From positions 62,001 to 126,000 of the forward strand of contig QGGY01000001.1 of assembly GCA_003148945.1 (NCBI GenBank): DNA of 64,000 nucleotides, given 5' to 3'. A model generated the notes under the pieces. That model did no database searches. It saw nothing but the letters and a program-made list of their open reading frames with translations, and was not told the origin of the DNA. Position 1 is the stretch's first letter, and every line of letters begins with the position of its first letter. Both the position numbers and the translations under genes were made by a program. Of this stretch, positions 1 to 9,684 are shown one piece after another. The DNA comes from Murimonas intestini (lineage in GTDB: Bacteria > Bacillota > Clostridia > Lachnospirales > Lachnospiraceae).

Positions 1-770
1 TGTTCTACAATTCCAAAGAAGCGGATAAGGATACAGATTCACTGAAGGATTATTCCGGTGAACTATACACCCGGGAACAATTAGGTAAAATTGTAGAGGA
101 AGTTGAAAAGGCCTATGATTATTGTAAAGAGCGGGATATGGATTTTGTTTTTTTGATAGGGCCAAACAAAGAAAGTGTATATAATGAGTACATGCCTGAT
201 GCGTACAGGCCGTTATCAGATTATACCAGGACTGTGCAGGCGGTGGATTATATCCTTGAAAATACAGAGATTCCCTGCATCTATCCGCGTGAGGAATTAA
301 AAAGTTATAAAGAAAAGTATCCGCTCTATTATAAGACAGACACCCACTGGAATGCTCTTGGAGGATACGTGGCAGCAATGGAGATATCTGAAAAGTTTAG
401 GCTGGGTCTTCCTGATATTTCGGAAATTTCTTACAGTTCTAAGGTCTGGACTGGTGACCTGCTGAATCTTCTTGGCACAGGGGTAATGATGGACGACAGT
501 ATATATTTTATGGATAACAAATATAAAGTCAAACAAACGGATTATGATCAGGAGAGACTGTTGGCACACTATGAGACAGAAGCTCCGGGAGGGAAAAATG
601 TGCTTGTCCTGGGGGACTCTTTTTCAGATGCTCTTGTGCAGCCGCTGGGGCAGTGCTTCAGCCGGATGACTTTTTTAAGGTCCAGATATTATGAATGGGC
701 AGATGTAGAAGATTATGATCTTGTAGTTTATGAGCTTGTAGAAAGGAGCATATCCCTTCTGGCACGATAA
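1..770 (+). CDS. AlgX/AlgJ-like SGNH-fold protein, probable polysaccharide O-acetylation factor (5' partial)
   Basis: The reading frame is open from base 3, so the gene begins before the window. The visible 255 residues carry a D-x-H-W motif (TDTHWNALGG) and, later, a serine in GDSFSDAL. This D-x-H then GxSxS order is that of AlgX/AlgJ/DHHW acetyltransferase-fold proteins, which act outside the membrane with an MBOAT acyltransferase to acetylate exported glycans. It sits just upstream of a dTDP-sugar and polysaccharide cluster, which fits that role. The partner MBOAT gene is not in the window and may lie upstream. Family assignment is by motif only; the substrate is unknown. Confidence 0.7.
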   Translation, partial: FYNSKEADKDTDSLKDYSGELYTREQLGKIVEEVEKAYDYCKERDMDFVFLIGPNKESVYNEYMPDAYRPLSDYTRTVQAVDYILENTEIPCIYPREELKSYKEKYPLYYKTDTHWNALGGYVAAMEISEKFRLGLPDISEISYSSKVWTGDLLNLLGTGVMMDDSIYFMDNKYKVKQTDYDQERLLAHYETEAPGGKNVLVLGDSFSDALVQPLGQCFSRMTFLRSRYYEWADVEDYDLVVYELVERSISLLAR

Positions 771-781
771 AAGATTAAGTG

Positions 782-810
782 TTGAAGTATAAGAAATTGT
801 CTGTTATAAT
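782..810 (+). promoter_or_regulatory. predicted sigma-A promoter of rfbB and the polysaccharide genes
   Basis: TTGAAG at 782-787, a 17-bp spacer and a perfect TATAAT at 805-810, about 40 bp before the rfbB start. This is the likely start of transcription for the rfb-led part of the locus. Confidence 0.65.
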
Positions 811-852
811 AAATGAAAATTTATAAAAAAGAAAAGATTCTGGAGGAAAATA

Positions 853-1929
853 ATGAGAACTTATCTGGTAACCGGGGGTGCAGGCTTCATCGGTTCTAAT
901 TATATTCATTACATGTTTAAAAAATATGGAAATGAGATCAGGATAATAAATGTGGACTGCCTGACATATGCAGGGAATCTGGAGAATCTGAAGGATATTG
1001 AAGACAGGGAGAATTATGCTTTTGTTAAGGCTGATATCTGTGATTCAGCTGCCATTATGAAGCTTTTTGAAGAAAATGAAATTGACAGGGTAGTGCATTT
1101 TGCAGCAGAGAGCCATGTGGACCGGAGTATTAAGAATCCTGATGTTTTTGTGAAAACGAATGTACTCGGAACCCTTGTTATGTTGAATGCAGCCAAAGCT
1201 GCATGGGAACTGCCGGACGGCACATATAAGGAAGATAAGAAGTTTTTGCACGTATCTACAGATGAGGTTTATGGATCTTTGGAGGAAGACGGCGGCTATT
1301 TTTATGAGACAACCCCGTATGCACCCCACAGCCCTTATTCTGCAAGCAAGGCATCCTCTGATATGCTGGTCAGATCATATATGGACACATATAAGTTTCC
1401 AGCTAATATTACAAACTGCAGCAATAATTACGGACCGTACCAGTTCCCGGAGAAGCTGATTCCGCTCATTATCAATAATGCGCTGCACGGAAAGCCACTT
1501 CCTGTCTACGGTGATGGCAAAAATGTGCGTGACTGGCTCTATGTGGAAGACCATGCAAAGGGCATTGATATGGTGCAGGAAAAGGGACGTCTGTTTGAGA
1601 CTTACAATATCGGCGGGCATAATGAGAAGCAGAATATTGAGATCATCCATATTATACTTGATACTCTGCAGGAAATGCTTCCTGAAGGCGACCCGAGAAA
1701 AGAGCTTGTAAGTGAGAAGCTCATTACTTATGTGGCTGACAGGAAGGGACATGACAGAAGATATGCCATAGCTCCTGATAAGATCAAGGCAGAGGTAGGC
1801 TGGTATCCTGAGACAAAATTTGAGGATGGTATCCGTCTCACGATCCAGTGGTTTTTTGAGCATGAGGACTGGATGGAGCATGTGACAAGCGGAGATTATC
1901 AGAAATATTATAAGGATATGTATCAATAA
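853..1929 (+). CDS. rfbB: dTDP-glucose 4,6-dehydratase
   Basis: Converts dTDP-glucose to dTDP-4-keto-6-deoxyglucose using bound NAD. The 358-residue length is normal for RfbB. The Rossmann motif G-x-x-G-x-x-G is at residues 8-14, the dehydratase signature T136-D137-E138 is present, and the catalytic tyrosine and lysine are in YSASK (Y162, K166). A GGAGG site precedes the ATG. It is followed by rfbA and rfbC. Its product can feed dTDP-rhamnose and also the WecE-type aminotransferase encoded at 12421. A small hairpin separates it from rfbA. Confidence 0.95.
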   Translation: MRTYLVTGGAGFIGSNYIHYMFKKYGNEIRIINVDCLTYAGNLENLKDIEDRENYAFVKADICDSAAIMKLFEENEIDRVVHFAAESHVDRSIKNPDVFVKTNVLGTLVMLNAAKAAWELPDGTYKEDKKFLHVSTDEVYGSLEEDGGYFYETTPYAPHSPYSASKASSDMLVRSYMDTYKFPANITNCSNNYGPYQFPEKLIPLIINNALHGKPLPVYGDGKNVRDWLYVEDHAKGIDMVQEKGRLFETYNIGGHNEKQNIEIIHIILDTLQEMLPEGDPRKELVSEKLITYVADRKGHDRRYAIAPDKIKAEVGWYPETKFEDGIRLTIQWFFEHEDWMEHVTSGDYQKYYKDMYQ

Positions 1930-1936
1930 GGCAGAC

Positions 1937-1964
1937 AGCAGTGCCGTCTTGGCACTGCTATTTT
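1937..1964 (+). terminator. hairpin between rfbB and rfbA (weak terminator or attenuator)
   Basis: AGCAGTGCC (1937-1945) pairs with GGCACTGCT (1951-1959) around a 5-base loop, followed by ATTTTG. The T run is short, so partial termination or 3'-end stabilisation is more likely than a full stop. Confidence 0.5.
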
Positions 1965-2009
1965 GTCTTGTTATTTAAAAAATATAAATTATCAGGAGGT
2001 TAATTGATT

Positions 2010-2879
2010 ATGAAGGGAATTATTTTAGCGGGAGGTTCAGGAACAAGGCTTTATCCGCTTACTAAATCAATCTCAAAACAGATCATGCCCGTATATGACA
2101 AGCCGATGATCTATTATCCTCTGTCTATCCTTATGCTGGCTGGCATCAGGGATATACTGATTATATCTACACCCAGGGACCTGCCTGTCTTTAAGGACCT
2201 TTTCGGGACAGGGGAACAGCTGGGGCTGAATATGTCATACGCTGTGCAGGAGCAGCCCAGGGGACTGGCGGATGCGTTTATTGTCGGGGAAGAATTTATT
2301 GGAGACGACAGTGTGGCGCTTATTTTGGGGGATAATATCTTCTATGGACAGAGCTTTTCGAAAATACTGAAAAAAGTTGCATCCAGGGAGAGCGGAGCTA
2401 CTATTTTCGGCTACTATGTAAGAGATCCGAGAGAGTATGGGGTTGTGGAGTTTGATGAGGAAGGCAATGCACTCTCCATTGAGGAGAAGCCTGAGCAGCC
2501 TAAATCTAATTATGCTGTTCCCGGCCTCTATTTTTACGACAATGATGTAATTGAGATTGCTAAAAATGTAAAGCCCTCCGCAAGAGGAGAGATCGAGATC
2601 ACAAGTGTTAACAATGAGTATCTGCGCCGTGGTACTCTGAAGGTAGAGACGCTGGGGCGCGGTTTCGCATGGCTGGATACAGGCAACCACGACGCCCTGC
2701 TGGATGCGGCTGACTTTGTGGCAGCATTCCAGAAACGCCAGGGACTCTATATTTCCTGCATTGAAGAGATCGCATACAGGCAGGGATTTATAAATAAAGA
2801 ACAGCTTATGGAGCTGGCTCAGCCTCTGCTGAAGACAGAATATGGAAAGTATCTTGTGGAAGTTGCGGAAGGGCTTTAA
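2010..2879 (+). CDS. rfbA: glucose-1-phosphate thymidylyltransferase
   Basis: Makes dTDP-glucose from dTTP and glucose-1-phosphate, the first step of the dTDP-sugar branch. The N-terminal nucleotidyltransferase motif [11 protein letters not shown] and the lysine in [11 protein letters not shown] are intact, and length (289 residues) is normal. AGGAGG at 1994-1999 lies 10 bases before the ATG at 2010. An upstream in-frame TTG at 2004 is too close to that site, so ATG is preferred. Although rfbB comes first here, RfbA acts first in the pathway. Confidence 0.95.
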   Translation: MKGIILAGGSGTRLYPLTKSISKQIMPVYDKPMIYYPLSILMLAGIRDILIISTPRDLPVFKDLFGTGEQLGLNMSYAVQEQPRGLADAFIVGEEFIGDDSVALILGDNIFYGQSFSKILKKVASRESGATIFGYYVRDPREYGVVEFDEEGNALSIEEKPEQPKSNYAVPGLYFYDNDVIEIAKNVKPSARGEIEITSVNNEYLRRGTLKVETLGRGFAWLDTGNHDALLDAADFVAAFQKRQGLYISCIEEIAYRQGFINKEQLMELAQPLLKTEYGKYLVEVAEGL

Positions 2880-2914
2880 ATATTACACAAAATAATTATG
2901 AAGAGGTTATAAAC

Positions 2915-3472
2915 ATGGGAAAGATTACAGTAGAAACATGTGAAATAGAGGGACTGAAAGTTATCACACCTCAAGTTTTCGGGGATGAACGCGGCTATTT
3001 TATGGAAACATATAATTATAACGATTATAAAGAGGCGGGGATCGATATGGAGTTTGTGCAGGATAACCAGTCAGCCTCTAAATATGGTGTCCTGAGGGGA
3101 CTTCATTTCCAGATCAATTATCCTCAGGATAAGCTTGTTAGAGTCGTTTCCGGTGAAGTCTTCGATGTTGCCGTGGACCTGAGGGAGGGCTCTGCCACAT
3201 ACGGAAAGTGGTATGGGGTTGTGCTGTCTGCTGAAAATAAGAAGCAGTTCTTCATTCCGAAGAATTTTGCGCATGGGTTCCTTGTGTTGTCAGAAAATGC
3301 AGAATTTGCATATAAGTGTACGGATTTCTATCATCCCAATGATGAAGGCGGACTTGCCTGGAATGATGCTGAAATCGGTGTTCAGTGGCCGATAAAGGAA
3401 GGCATGGAGCTGATCATTTCTGACAAGGATCAGAAGTGGGGAAGCTTTGCGGAATATAATAGCGGTAAATAA
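2915..3472 (+). CDS. rfbC: dTDP-4-dehydrorhamnose 3,5-epimerase
   Basis: Cupin-fold epimerase acting on dTDP-4-keto-6-deoxyglucose. The conserved N-terminal motif GDERGYFMETYN and the catalytic-histidine region LRGLHFQ are present, and the length of 185 residues matches the family. It normally works with RfbD to give dTDP-L-rhamnose. No rfbD gene lies between here and 64000, so the reductase must be upstream or elsewhere if rhamnose is made. The ABC exporter genes follow after 49 bp. Confidence 0.93.
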   Translation: MGKITVETCEIEGLKVITPQVFGDERGYFMETYNYNDYKEAGIDMEFVQDNQSASKYGVLRGLHFQINYPQDKLVRVVSGEVFDVAVDLREGSATYGKWYGVVLSAENKKQFFIPKNFAHGFLVLSENAEFAYKCTDFYHPNDEGGLAWNDAEIGVQWPIKEGMELIISDKDQKWGSFAEYNSGK

Positions 3473-3521
3473 TTGTGGGGGCAAACGATTATGAATCCCG
3501 GACAGAAAAGGATAATTTTTT

Positions 3522-4340
3522 ATGAGTGGTATGAAAGATAACAAGAAATTGATTATGTATCTGGCTAAGAATGATTTTAAAACCAGGTTTGCCGGCTCGT
3601 ATTTTGGTGTCATCTGGGGCTTTATCCAGCCCCTGGTGACTATACTGCTGTACTGGTTCGTTTTCCAGCTGGCTCTCAAGGCCGGTCCGGTGGCAAACAC
3701 AGATATACCCTTCGTGCTCTGGCTTATGGCGGGTCTTGTTCCCTGGTTTTTCTTTTCAGAAGCGGTCATCAATGGAACAAATTGTTTTATGGAGTATAAT
3801 TATCTTGTGAAAAAGGTGATGTTTGAGATTAAGATCCTGCCGCTGGTCAAGGTCCTTTCATCTTTATATGTGCATGTATTTTTTGTCGGCGTCCTGATCA
3901 TTGCATACGCTGTGGCGGGATATTTCCCTGGCATCATTGTGATACAGGTTATTTATTACTCGGCTTCTATGGTTGCCCTGTCCCTGGCTATTTCTTATCT
4001 GACAGCTTCTGTGGCAGTGTTTTTTAAGGATACCACCCAGATCGTGGGGATATTCATGCAGATCGGTGTATGGATGACTCCTATCATGTGGGTCTTTTCT
4101 GATATGATAGCAAGAGTGAGCAATCATTCGGAGATGCTTGGAAAAGTGGTGTCTGTGATTTTGAAATTAAATCCCATGTTCTATATTGTACAGGGATATA
4201 GAGATACAATGATCGACGGTGTCTGGTTTGTACAGCGTCCCGGAATGACTCTTTATTTCTGGGCTTTTGTGGCTGTGATGCTGTTAATAAGCAGAAAAGT
4301 ATACGGAAAGCTGAAACCTCATTTTTCCGATGTATTATAG
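3522..4340 (+). CDS. polysaccharide ABC exporter, permease subunit (Wzm type)
   Basis: A 272-residue ABC-2 permease with about six membrane helices. The cytoplasmic amphipathic start is followed by the family's LG-x-x-W motif (GVIWGFIQP) and, near the end, LNPMFYIVQGYRD, which is typical of Wzm/TagG proteins. It should export an undecaprenyl-linked glycan across the membrane with the ATPase encoded next. The two genes overlap or abut, depending on the ATPase start. An in-frame ATG nine bases downstream is an alternative start. Confidence 0.9.
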   Translation: MSGMKDNKKLIMYLAKNDFKTRFAGSYFGVIWGFIQPLVTILLYWFVFQLALKAGPVANTDIPFVLWLMAGLVPWFFFSEAVINGTNCFMEYNYLVKKVMFEIKILPLVKVLSSLYVHVFFVGVLIIAYAVAGYFPGIIVIQVIYYSASMVALSLAISYLTASVAVFFKDTTQIVGIFMQIGVWMTPIMWVFSDMIARVSNHSEMLGKVVSVILKLNPMFYIVQGYRDTMIDGVWFVQRPGMTLYFWAFVAVMLLISRKVYGKLKPHFSDVL

Positions 4341-4356
4341 TGATGGAGAGAAGTCT

Positions 4357-5700
4357 ATGGATGAGATTGCAATAAAAGTATCACATGTCTCGAAGGTGTA
4401 CAGGCTTTATGACAAGCCGACGCTGAGATTTAAGGAAGCGTTCAGTATCAGCAAGAAGCAGTACCATAAGGATTTTCATGCATTAAACGATATATCCTTT
4501 GAGGTGAAAAAGGGTGAGATGCTGGGAATCATTGGTAAAAACGGGGCGGGCAAATCAACTGTACTGAAGATCATTACAGGGGTGCTTACGCCAACAGCGG
4601 GAACTGTTGAGATCAATGGAAAAATATCAGCGCTGCTGGAGCTGGGGGCCGGATTCAATCCGGAATACAACGGGATACAGAATGCGTATTTAAGCGGCAC
4701 TATGATGGGTTTCTCTGAAGCAGAGATGGATGAAAAACTGGAAGGGATTTTGAAATTTGCAGATATTGGGGATTTTATCCACCAGCCGGTCAAGACATAT
4801 TCCAGCGGAATGTTTGCCAGGCTGGCTTTTGCTGTTGCCATAAGCGTGGATCCTGATATCCTGATCATAGATGAAGCGCTCTCAGTCGGTGATGTATTCT
4901 TTCAGGCAAAATGCTACAAGAGGATGGAAGAGCTTAAAAACAGCGGAAAGACTGTGCTGTTTGTCACTCATGATATGGGAAGTGTCATGAAGTACTGTAA
5001 ACGATGTATCATTATTAATGACGGGCAGCTGTATGCAGAAGGTCCTACTAAGGAAATGATCGACTTGTATAAGAAGATCCTCGTTGGACAGGCCCCTGAC
5101 GCATCAGTGCTGGAGGGCCATATGAACGGCGGGGCGCCGGAAGGACAGAGCCTGGAAAAAGCTTCACATGCATCAGGAGGAACAGGCAGTATATCTGATA
5201 CGGACAGCAGCTGCTGGAAGGATTATATGCTTATTAATCCCAACCATGAGAATTATGGAGACGGAAGAGCCGTCATTGAGAGCTTTGGCATCTTTGATGA
5301 GGAAGGCATGATAACAAATACTATTTACAAGATGACTGAGTTTACGATCAGGATGAAGGTGCGCTTCAATGCCAGGATTCAGAATCCCATATTTGCATTC
5401 AGCATCAAGGATCTGAAGGGCAATGAAATATCAGGCACCAATACAGTCATTGAAAAGGTGGAGACGGGAGTAGCGGAAGCAGGAGAGACAGCAGAAATTT
5501 CATTTACACAGAAAATGATTCTTCAGGGAGGACAGCAGCTGCTCTCCCTGGGATGCACGGGCTATGAGCAGGACGAGCTTGTAGTCTATCACAGGCTGTA
5601 CGATATCTGCTGCATCCAGGTGATATCTGACAAGACAACAGTGGGCTTTTGCGACATGGATTCCAGGGTCCATTACAGGAGGGACAATCTGCATGGCTAA
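4357..5700 (+). CDS. polysaccharide ABC exporter, ATPase subunit with C-terminal Wzt-type domain
   Basis: ATPase partner of the preceding permease. Walker A is GKNGAGKST (residues 60-68), the signature is YSSGMFARLA and Walker B is DILIIDEAL. After the ABC domain (to about residue 245) comes a Gly/Ser-rich linker and a C-terminal region of about 150 residues. Such extensions in O9a-type Wzt bind the modified non-reducing end of the glycan before export. The start chosen has GGAGAG eight bases upstream; a further in-frame ATG at 4330 overlaps the permease gene and has no clear site. The extra domain fits the terminator-like gene pair at 8740-11041. Confidence 0.9.
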   Translation: MDEIAIKVSHVSKVYRLYDKPTLRFKEAFSISKKQYHKDFHALNDISFEVKKGEMLGIIGKNGAGKSTVLKIITGVLTPTAGTVEINGKISALLELGAGFNPEYNGIQNAYLSGTMMGFSEAEMDEKLEGILKFADIGDFIHQPVKTYSSGMFARLAFAVAISVDPDILIIDEALSVGDVFFQAKCYKRMEELKNSGKTVLFVTHDMGSVMKYCKRCIIINDGQLYAEGPTKEMIDLYKKILVGQAPDASVLEGHMNGGAPEGQSLEKASHASGGTGSISDTDSSCWKDYMLINPNHENYGDGRAVIESFGIFDEEGMITNTIYKMTEFTIRMKVRFNARIQNPIFAFSIKDLKGNEISGTNTVIEKVETGVAEAGETAEISFTQKMILQGGQQLLSLGCTGYEQDELVVYHRLYDICCIQVISDKTTVGFCDMDSRVHYRRDNLHG

Positions 5701-7471
5701 GATGAGGAAGTTTTTTGCCATGGCCTGGCTGTGTATCCGCAGGCCCGGCACTCTTTTTAAAGGCATAAAATATTTGAAAAATAACGGGATAAAAGGCTTC
5801 CTCAGCAATATGAAAAGCAGGGCGGCATTTGAAGTGTCCCCTGAATCTGGTCAGTGGGAAGTAAAGCCGGAAAAGGGTCCTTTCCATGGTGATATTTTAT
5901 TTTCAATCCTCATGCCGGTATATAATGTAGAAGAAAAATGGATCCGCAAGGCTATAGATTCGGTGAAAGCCCAGACTTATCTGGAATGGGAGCTTTGTAT
6001 CGCTGATGACTGTTCCACTAAGGAGGAGACAAGGGAATTCTTAAGAAATATAAAGGATGAGCAGATTCATGTGACATTCCTGGAAAAGAACGGCGGCATC
6101 TCCAGAGCAACAAATGAGGCAGCGGGGCTTGCAAAGGGGGATTATATCCTCCTGATGGACAATGACGATGTGCTGGCACCCCATGCCCTCTATGAGTTCT
6201 ATAAAGAAATCAAAAAGTCGGATGCTGATATTATTTACAGTGACCAGGATATTATAGATCAGTATGACTGCCACAGGGAGCCATTGCATAAACCGGATTT
6301 CTCCATGGACCTGCTTCTTGGCCAAATGTATATCGGACATCTGCTGGGCTTTAAGCGGTCTCTGTTCGAAGCGTCAGGGGGATTTCGTAGTGAATTTAAC
6401 GGGAGCCAGGACTATGACCTGATGCTGAGGATGAGCCGGAGGGCAGAGAAAATAGCACATATACCTAAAATTCTGTATTCCTGGAGGGATTTGCCAAGCT
6501 CTACGGCAGCTAATCCGGAGTCTAAGCCATATGCCCAGACAGCGGGGCTGCGCGCCGTGCAGGAGTATCTGGACAGTGTATATCCGGAAGGGGCATCCGC
6601 ATCCGAGACGGAAGCGCTGTTTGTCTATGACGTCAGGTATCCTGTCATGAAGCCGGCGAAGGTGTCAGTTATCATGCCTACAAAGGATCATGCAGACCTT
6701 CTTAGGGCTGTTATAAAAAGCATTGAGGAGAAGACGGATTATCCTGATTATGAGATCCTGATCCTGGATAATAATTCAAAGGAGCAGGAGACCTTCCGGT
6801 GCTTTAAAGAGCTTCAGGAAGCATACAGCAATGTAAAGGTGATCGATGCACCGTTTAAATTCAACTGGTCTAAGCTGAATAATCTGGGAATTACTAAAGC
6901 TTCAGGAGATGTTTTTATTTTTATGAATAACGATATGGAAGTCATATCACCGGAATGGATGCAGCGGCTGGCTGAGAAAGCCCTGAGAAAAGGCACGGGC
7001 GTAGTGGGTGGGCTGCTCTTATATGAGGACGGCACGATCCAGCATGCAGGTGTTGTGACAGGGATAGGCGGCTGGGCTGACCATATATTCAAAGGTATGA
7101 AGCCGGTCCACTATGGTTCACCCTTCATTTCTCCAATGGTTACCAGAAATGTCACTGCTGTGACAGGGGCATGTATGGCCATATCAAGAGAGACAATTGA
7201 GCGGATCGGGAATTTTGATGAGGAATTTATCGTATGCGGCAGTGATATAGAAATCTGTATCAGGGCCATAAACAGAGGTCTTGTAAATGTATATGACCCA
7301 TATGTGAAGCTGTATCATTATGAATCCAAGAGCAGGGATGCCAGGGATATCCCTGAGGTGGATTTCCAGCTGTCTTATCAGATGTATAAGAACTATCATA
7401 ACCATACTGACCCTTACTATAATATCAATCTGGATCCGGAGAGCTGCATACCCCGCAGAAGAAATGGGTAG
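5693..7471 (+). CDS. two-domain family 2 glycosyltransferase
   Basis: A 592-residue protein with two GT2 domains. The first begins near residue 70 (SILMPVYNVEE) and has an acidic motif MDNDD near 155. The second begins near residue 325 (VSVIMPTKDHADL) with FMNNDMEV near 410. Both domains look complete, so the protein may add two sugars or polymerise a repeat. The first 60 residues resemble the start of the protein at 13568, a likely paralogue. It overlaps the Wzt gene by 8 bp. Sugar donor and acceptor cannot be read from the sequence. Confidence 0.85.
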   Translation: MAKMRKFFAMAWLCIRRPGTLFKGIKYLKNNGIKGFLSNMKSRAAFEVSPESGQWEVKPEKGPFHGDILFSILMPVYNVEEKWIRKAIDSVKAQTYLEWELCIADDCSTKEETREFLRNIKDEQIHVTFLEKNGGISRATNEAAGLAKGDYILLMDNDDVLAPHALYEFYKEIKKSDADIIYSDQDIIDQYDCHREPLHKPDFSMDLLLGQMYIGHLLGFKRSLFEASGGFRSEFNGSQDYDLMLRMSRRAEKIAHIPKILYSWRDLPSSTAANPESKPYAQTAGLRAVQEYLDSVYPEGASASETEALFVYDVRYPVMKPAKVSVIMPTKDHADLLRAVIKSIEEKTDYPDYEILILDNNSKEQETFRCFKELQEAYSNVKVIDAPFKFNWSKLNNLGITKASGDVFIFMNNDMEVISPEWMQRLAEKALRKGTGVVGGLLLYEDGTIQHAGVVTGIGGWADHIFKGMKPVHYGSPFISPMVTRNVTAVTGACMAISRETIERIGNFDEEFIVCGSDIEICIRAINRGLVNVYDPYVKLYHYESKSRDARDIPEVDFQLSYQMYKNYHNHTDPYYNINLDPESCIPRRRNG

Positions 7472-7485
7472 AAGGGAATAATATT

Positions 7486-8721
7486 ATGAAAAACTTAGTC
7501 AAAGGTATTATCAGGAAAGCTGCCAATGTGGCGCTGGATAAAACGACGCCGCTGGATACAAATGTGGCGGAAATAACTCCATATACATTCAGAAAGACAG
7601 AATTTCCCCGGAAGAGGATCAACCTTCTGGTTCCTTCTGTCAATCCGGAGCATGTGTTCGGAGGTATTTCCACTGCACTGAAATTTTTTGAGGAGCTGGC
7701 TGCAAAGACGGGATATGACAGGAGGATCATTCTGGTAGATTCTCCGCCTACAGAAGAAGCCCGGAAAAAATATGGCACAGATTATACCTTCCTGGAGCCT
7801 GAACAGGACAGTACTGACAGGGCACAGATAGTGCCGTACAGCAACAGGTATGGAAGGCAGATAGGCGTGTCTGATAAAGATATTTTTATGTTTACAGGCT
7901 GGTGGACAGCCCATTGTGCCCAGGAAGCCTGTGAAGAATTTGAAAAAAAAGAGGGGATTGCGCCCCGGCCTTTTATAAATTTTATACAGGATTTTGAACC
8001 TGGATTTTATCCATGGTCAACCAGGTATCTTTTAGCTGAGGCTTCTTACAAGAACAGGTATCCCCAGATCGCCATATTTAATACAGGGCTTCTGAGGGAT
8101 TATTTCAAGCTTAACGGCTTCCGTTTCCAGCATGAATATGCATTTGAGCCTGTTTTGAATGCGAGTCTGAAAGAGGAGCTTTATAAGGCGGGGGACACTC
8201 TGGATAAAAAGAAGCAGATCCTCCTTTACGGCAGACCGGGAACTGAGAGGAATGCTTTTAATCTGATCGTGGCTGCCCTGAAAAAATGGGTTTGGATGCA
8301 GAAGGACATTGGTGAGTGGGAAATCTATTCTGCGGGAGAGCAGCATGAAGATGTAGATCTTGGAAACGGCAAAGTGATCCATTCAGTGGGTAAGCTTACT
8401 TTGAAGGGATATGCGGATATCTTAAAAGAGTCATATGCGGGCATCTCACTGATGGCATCCCCTCATCCGAGCTATCCGCCGCTGGAGATGAGCGTATTCG
8501 AGGTGAAGGTGATCACGAATACTTTTGCCAATAAGGACCTGAAGGATTTTAATGACAATATCATATCACTTGACAATATCAGTCCCAACTGCGTGTCGGC
8601 AAGGCTGATGGAAATCTGTGACGGATATACCCCAAAAGTGCCCCACAGGATCGTAAACAAAGACTATTGTGAGAATGCAGATATTTTTTCCTTTATCAGC
8701 GAGATAAAAGAGCTGCTGTAA
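7486..8721 (+). CDS. WsaF-type glycosyltransferase (rhamnan-assembly family)
   Basis: A 411-residue protein resembling WsaF, the rhamnosyltransferase of Geobacillus S-layer glycan assembly. The motif FIQDFEPGFYPWSTRY in the middle and a GT-B-like C-terminal half containing LLYGRPGTERN and a SPHPSYPPLEM-type donor-site loop support this. It lies 15 bp behind the two-domain glycosyltransferase in the same operon. A rhamnose donor is plausible because rfbA, rfbB and rfbC are nearby, but specificity is inferred from family only. Confidence 0.75.
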   Translation: MKNLVKGIIRKAANVALDKTTPLDTNVAEITPYTFRKTEFPRKRINLLVPSVNPEHVFGGISTALKFFEELAAKTGYDRRIILVDSPPTEEARKKYGTDYTFLEPEQDSTDRAQIVPYSNRYGRQIGVSDKDIFMFTGWWTAHCAQEACEEFEKKEGIAPRPFINFIQDFEPGFYPWSTRYLLAEASYKNRYPQIAIFNTGLLRDYFKLNGFRFQHEYAFEPVLNASLKEELYKAGDTLDKKKQILLYGRPGTERNAFNLIVAALKKWVWMQKDIGEWEIYSAGEQHEDVDLGNGKVIHSVGKLTLKGYADILKESYAGISLMASPHPSYPPLEMSVFEVKVITNTFANKDLKDFNDNIISLDNISPNCVSARLMEICDGYTPKVPHRIVNKDYCENADIFSFISEIKELL

Positions 8722-8739
8722 ACAGAAGGAGGCGTAAAA

Positions 8740-9684
8740 GTGGAAGAGCAGATAGGAAAAGTAAAACTAGACTATACCTTTTACCAGGGAGCGGACAGCT
8801 ACAGTGACGGTGACATCGAAAATGTCCTGCTTAACTGGATCAAGAAAGAGTCCGATGTGAACAGGATTATCAGAGAGGACAGCCGCTGGCCGGTACTCTA
8901 CCATTTTTCGCCTGTGCGCCAGAGCATTGTACAGTGGTATCCATTCAGAAAGAATGCCAGTGTCCTTGAGATAGGCGCAGGCTGCGGTGCAGTCACAGGC
9001 GCCCTCTGCGGGAAGGCTGCGGAGGTGACATGTGTGGAGCTCTCTAAACGCCGTTCTCTCATAAATGCCCACAGAAATAAAGAATGCGGCAATCTGAAGA
9101 TCATGGTAGGAAATTTTAATGATATCCTGTTTCAGGAGAAATTTGATTATATCACCCTCATAGGCGTCCTGGAGTACGCAGCGTATTATACAGCTGCAGA
9201 CCAGCCGTTCAGAGCATTTCTGGAGAATATCGGAGCCCTTTTAAAGCCTGACGGAAAGGTTTTAATAGCCATTGAAAACAGGTATGGGCTGAAGTACTGG
9301 GCGGGATGCAGGGAGGACCATACGGGACGTTTCTTTGACGGGCTGGAGGGCTACAGGCAGACGGACAGCATGGTGCGGACTTTTGGAAAGGATGAGATCA
9401 CAGAGATCATTAAGGATGCAGGCTACAGCACCATAGATTTTTATTATCCGTTCCCTGATTATAAGTTCCCTTCACAGATCTTTTCAGATGATTATATGCC
9501 GAAGGCTGAGGATCTTGTATGTGCCCTGGAGAGCTATGACAGCGACAGGCTTCGGCTGTTTGATGAGACTGCGGTTTTCCAGGACATTGTGGAGAGCGGC
9601 AAATTTGACTTTTTTTCTAATTCTTTTTTTATAGAGATTGGCAGAAAAACAGAGGAGAAGGACCTTGAAGAAAATATTTTCTAA
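8740..9684 (+). CDS. class I SAM-dependent methyltransferase, WbdD-like N-terminal half
   Basis: A 314-residue methyltransferase. Motif I is VLEIGAGCGAVTG (residues 75-87), and the motif IV region reads YITLIGVLEY. The start is GTG with AAGGAGG seven bases upstream. The next gene overlaps its 3' end and encodes a kinase with a coiled coil. In E. coli O8/O9a, WbdD fuses a methyltransferase, a kinase and a coiled-coil ruler that together cap the chain with a phosphomethyl group. The pair here may be the same machine in two polypeptides. Methyltransferase assignment is firm; the terminator role is inference. Confidence 0.8.
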   Translation: MEEQIGKVKLDYTFYQGADSYSDGDIENVLLNWIKKESDVNRIIREDSRWPVLYHFSPVRQSIVQWYPFRKNASVLEIGAGCGAVTGALCGKAAEVTCVELSKRRSLINAHRNKECGNLKIMVGNFNDILFQEKFDYITLIGVLEYAAYYTAADQPFRAFLENIGALLKPDGKVLIAIENRYGLKYWAGCREDHTGRFFDGLEGYRQTDSMVRTFGKDEITEIIKDAGYSTIDFYYPFPDYKFPSQIFSDDYMPKAEDLVCALESYDSDRLRLFDETAVFQDIVESGKFDFFSNSFFIEIGRKTEEKDLEENIF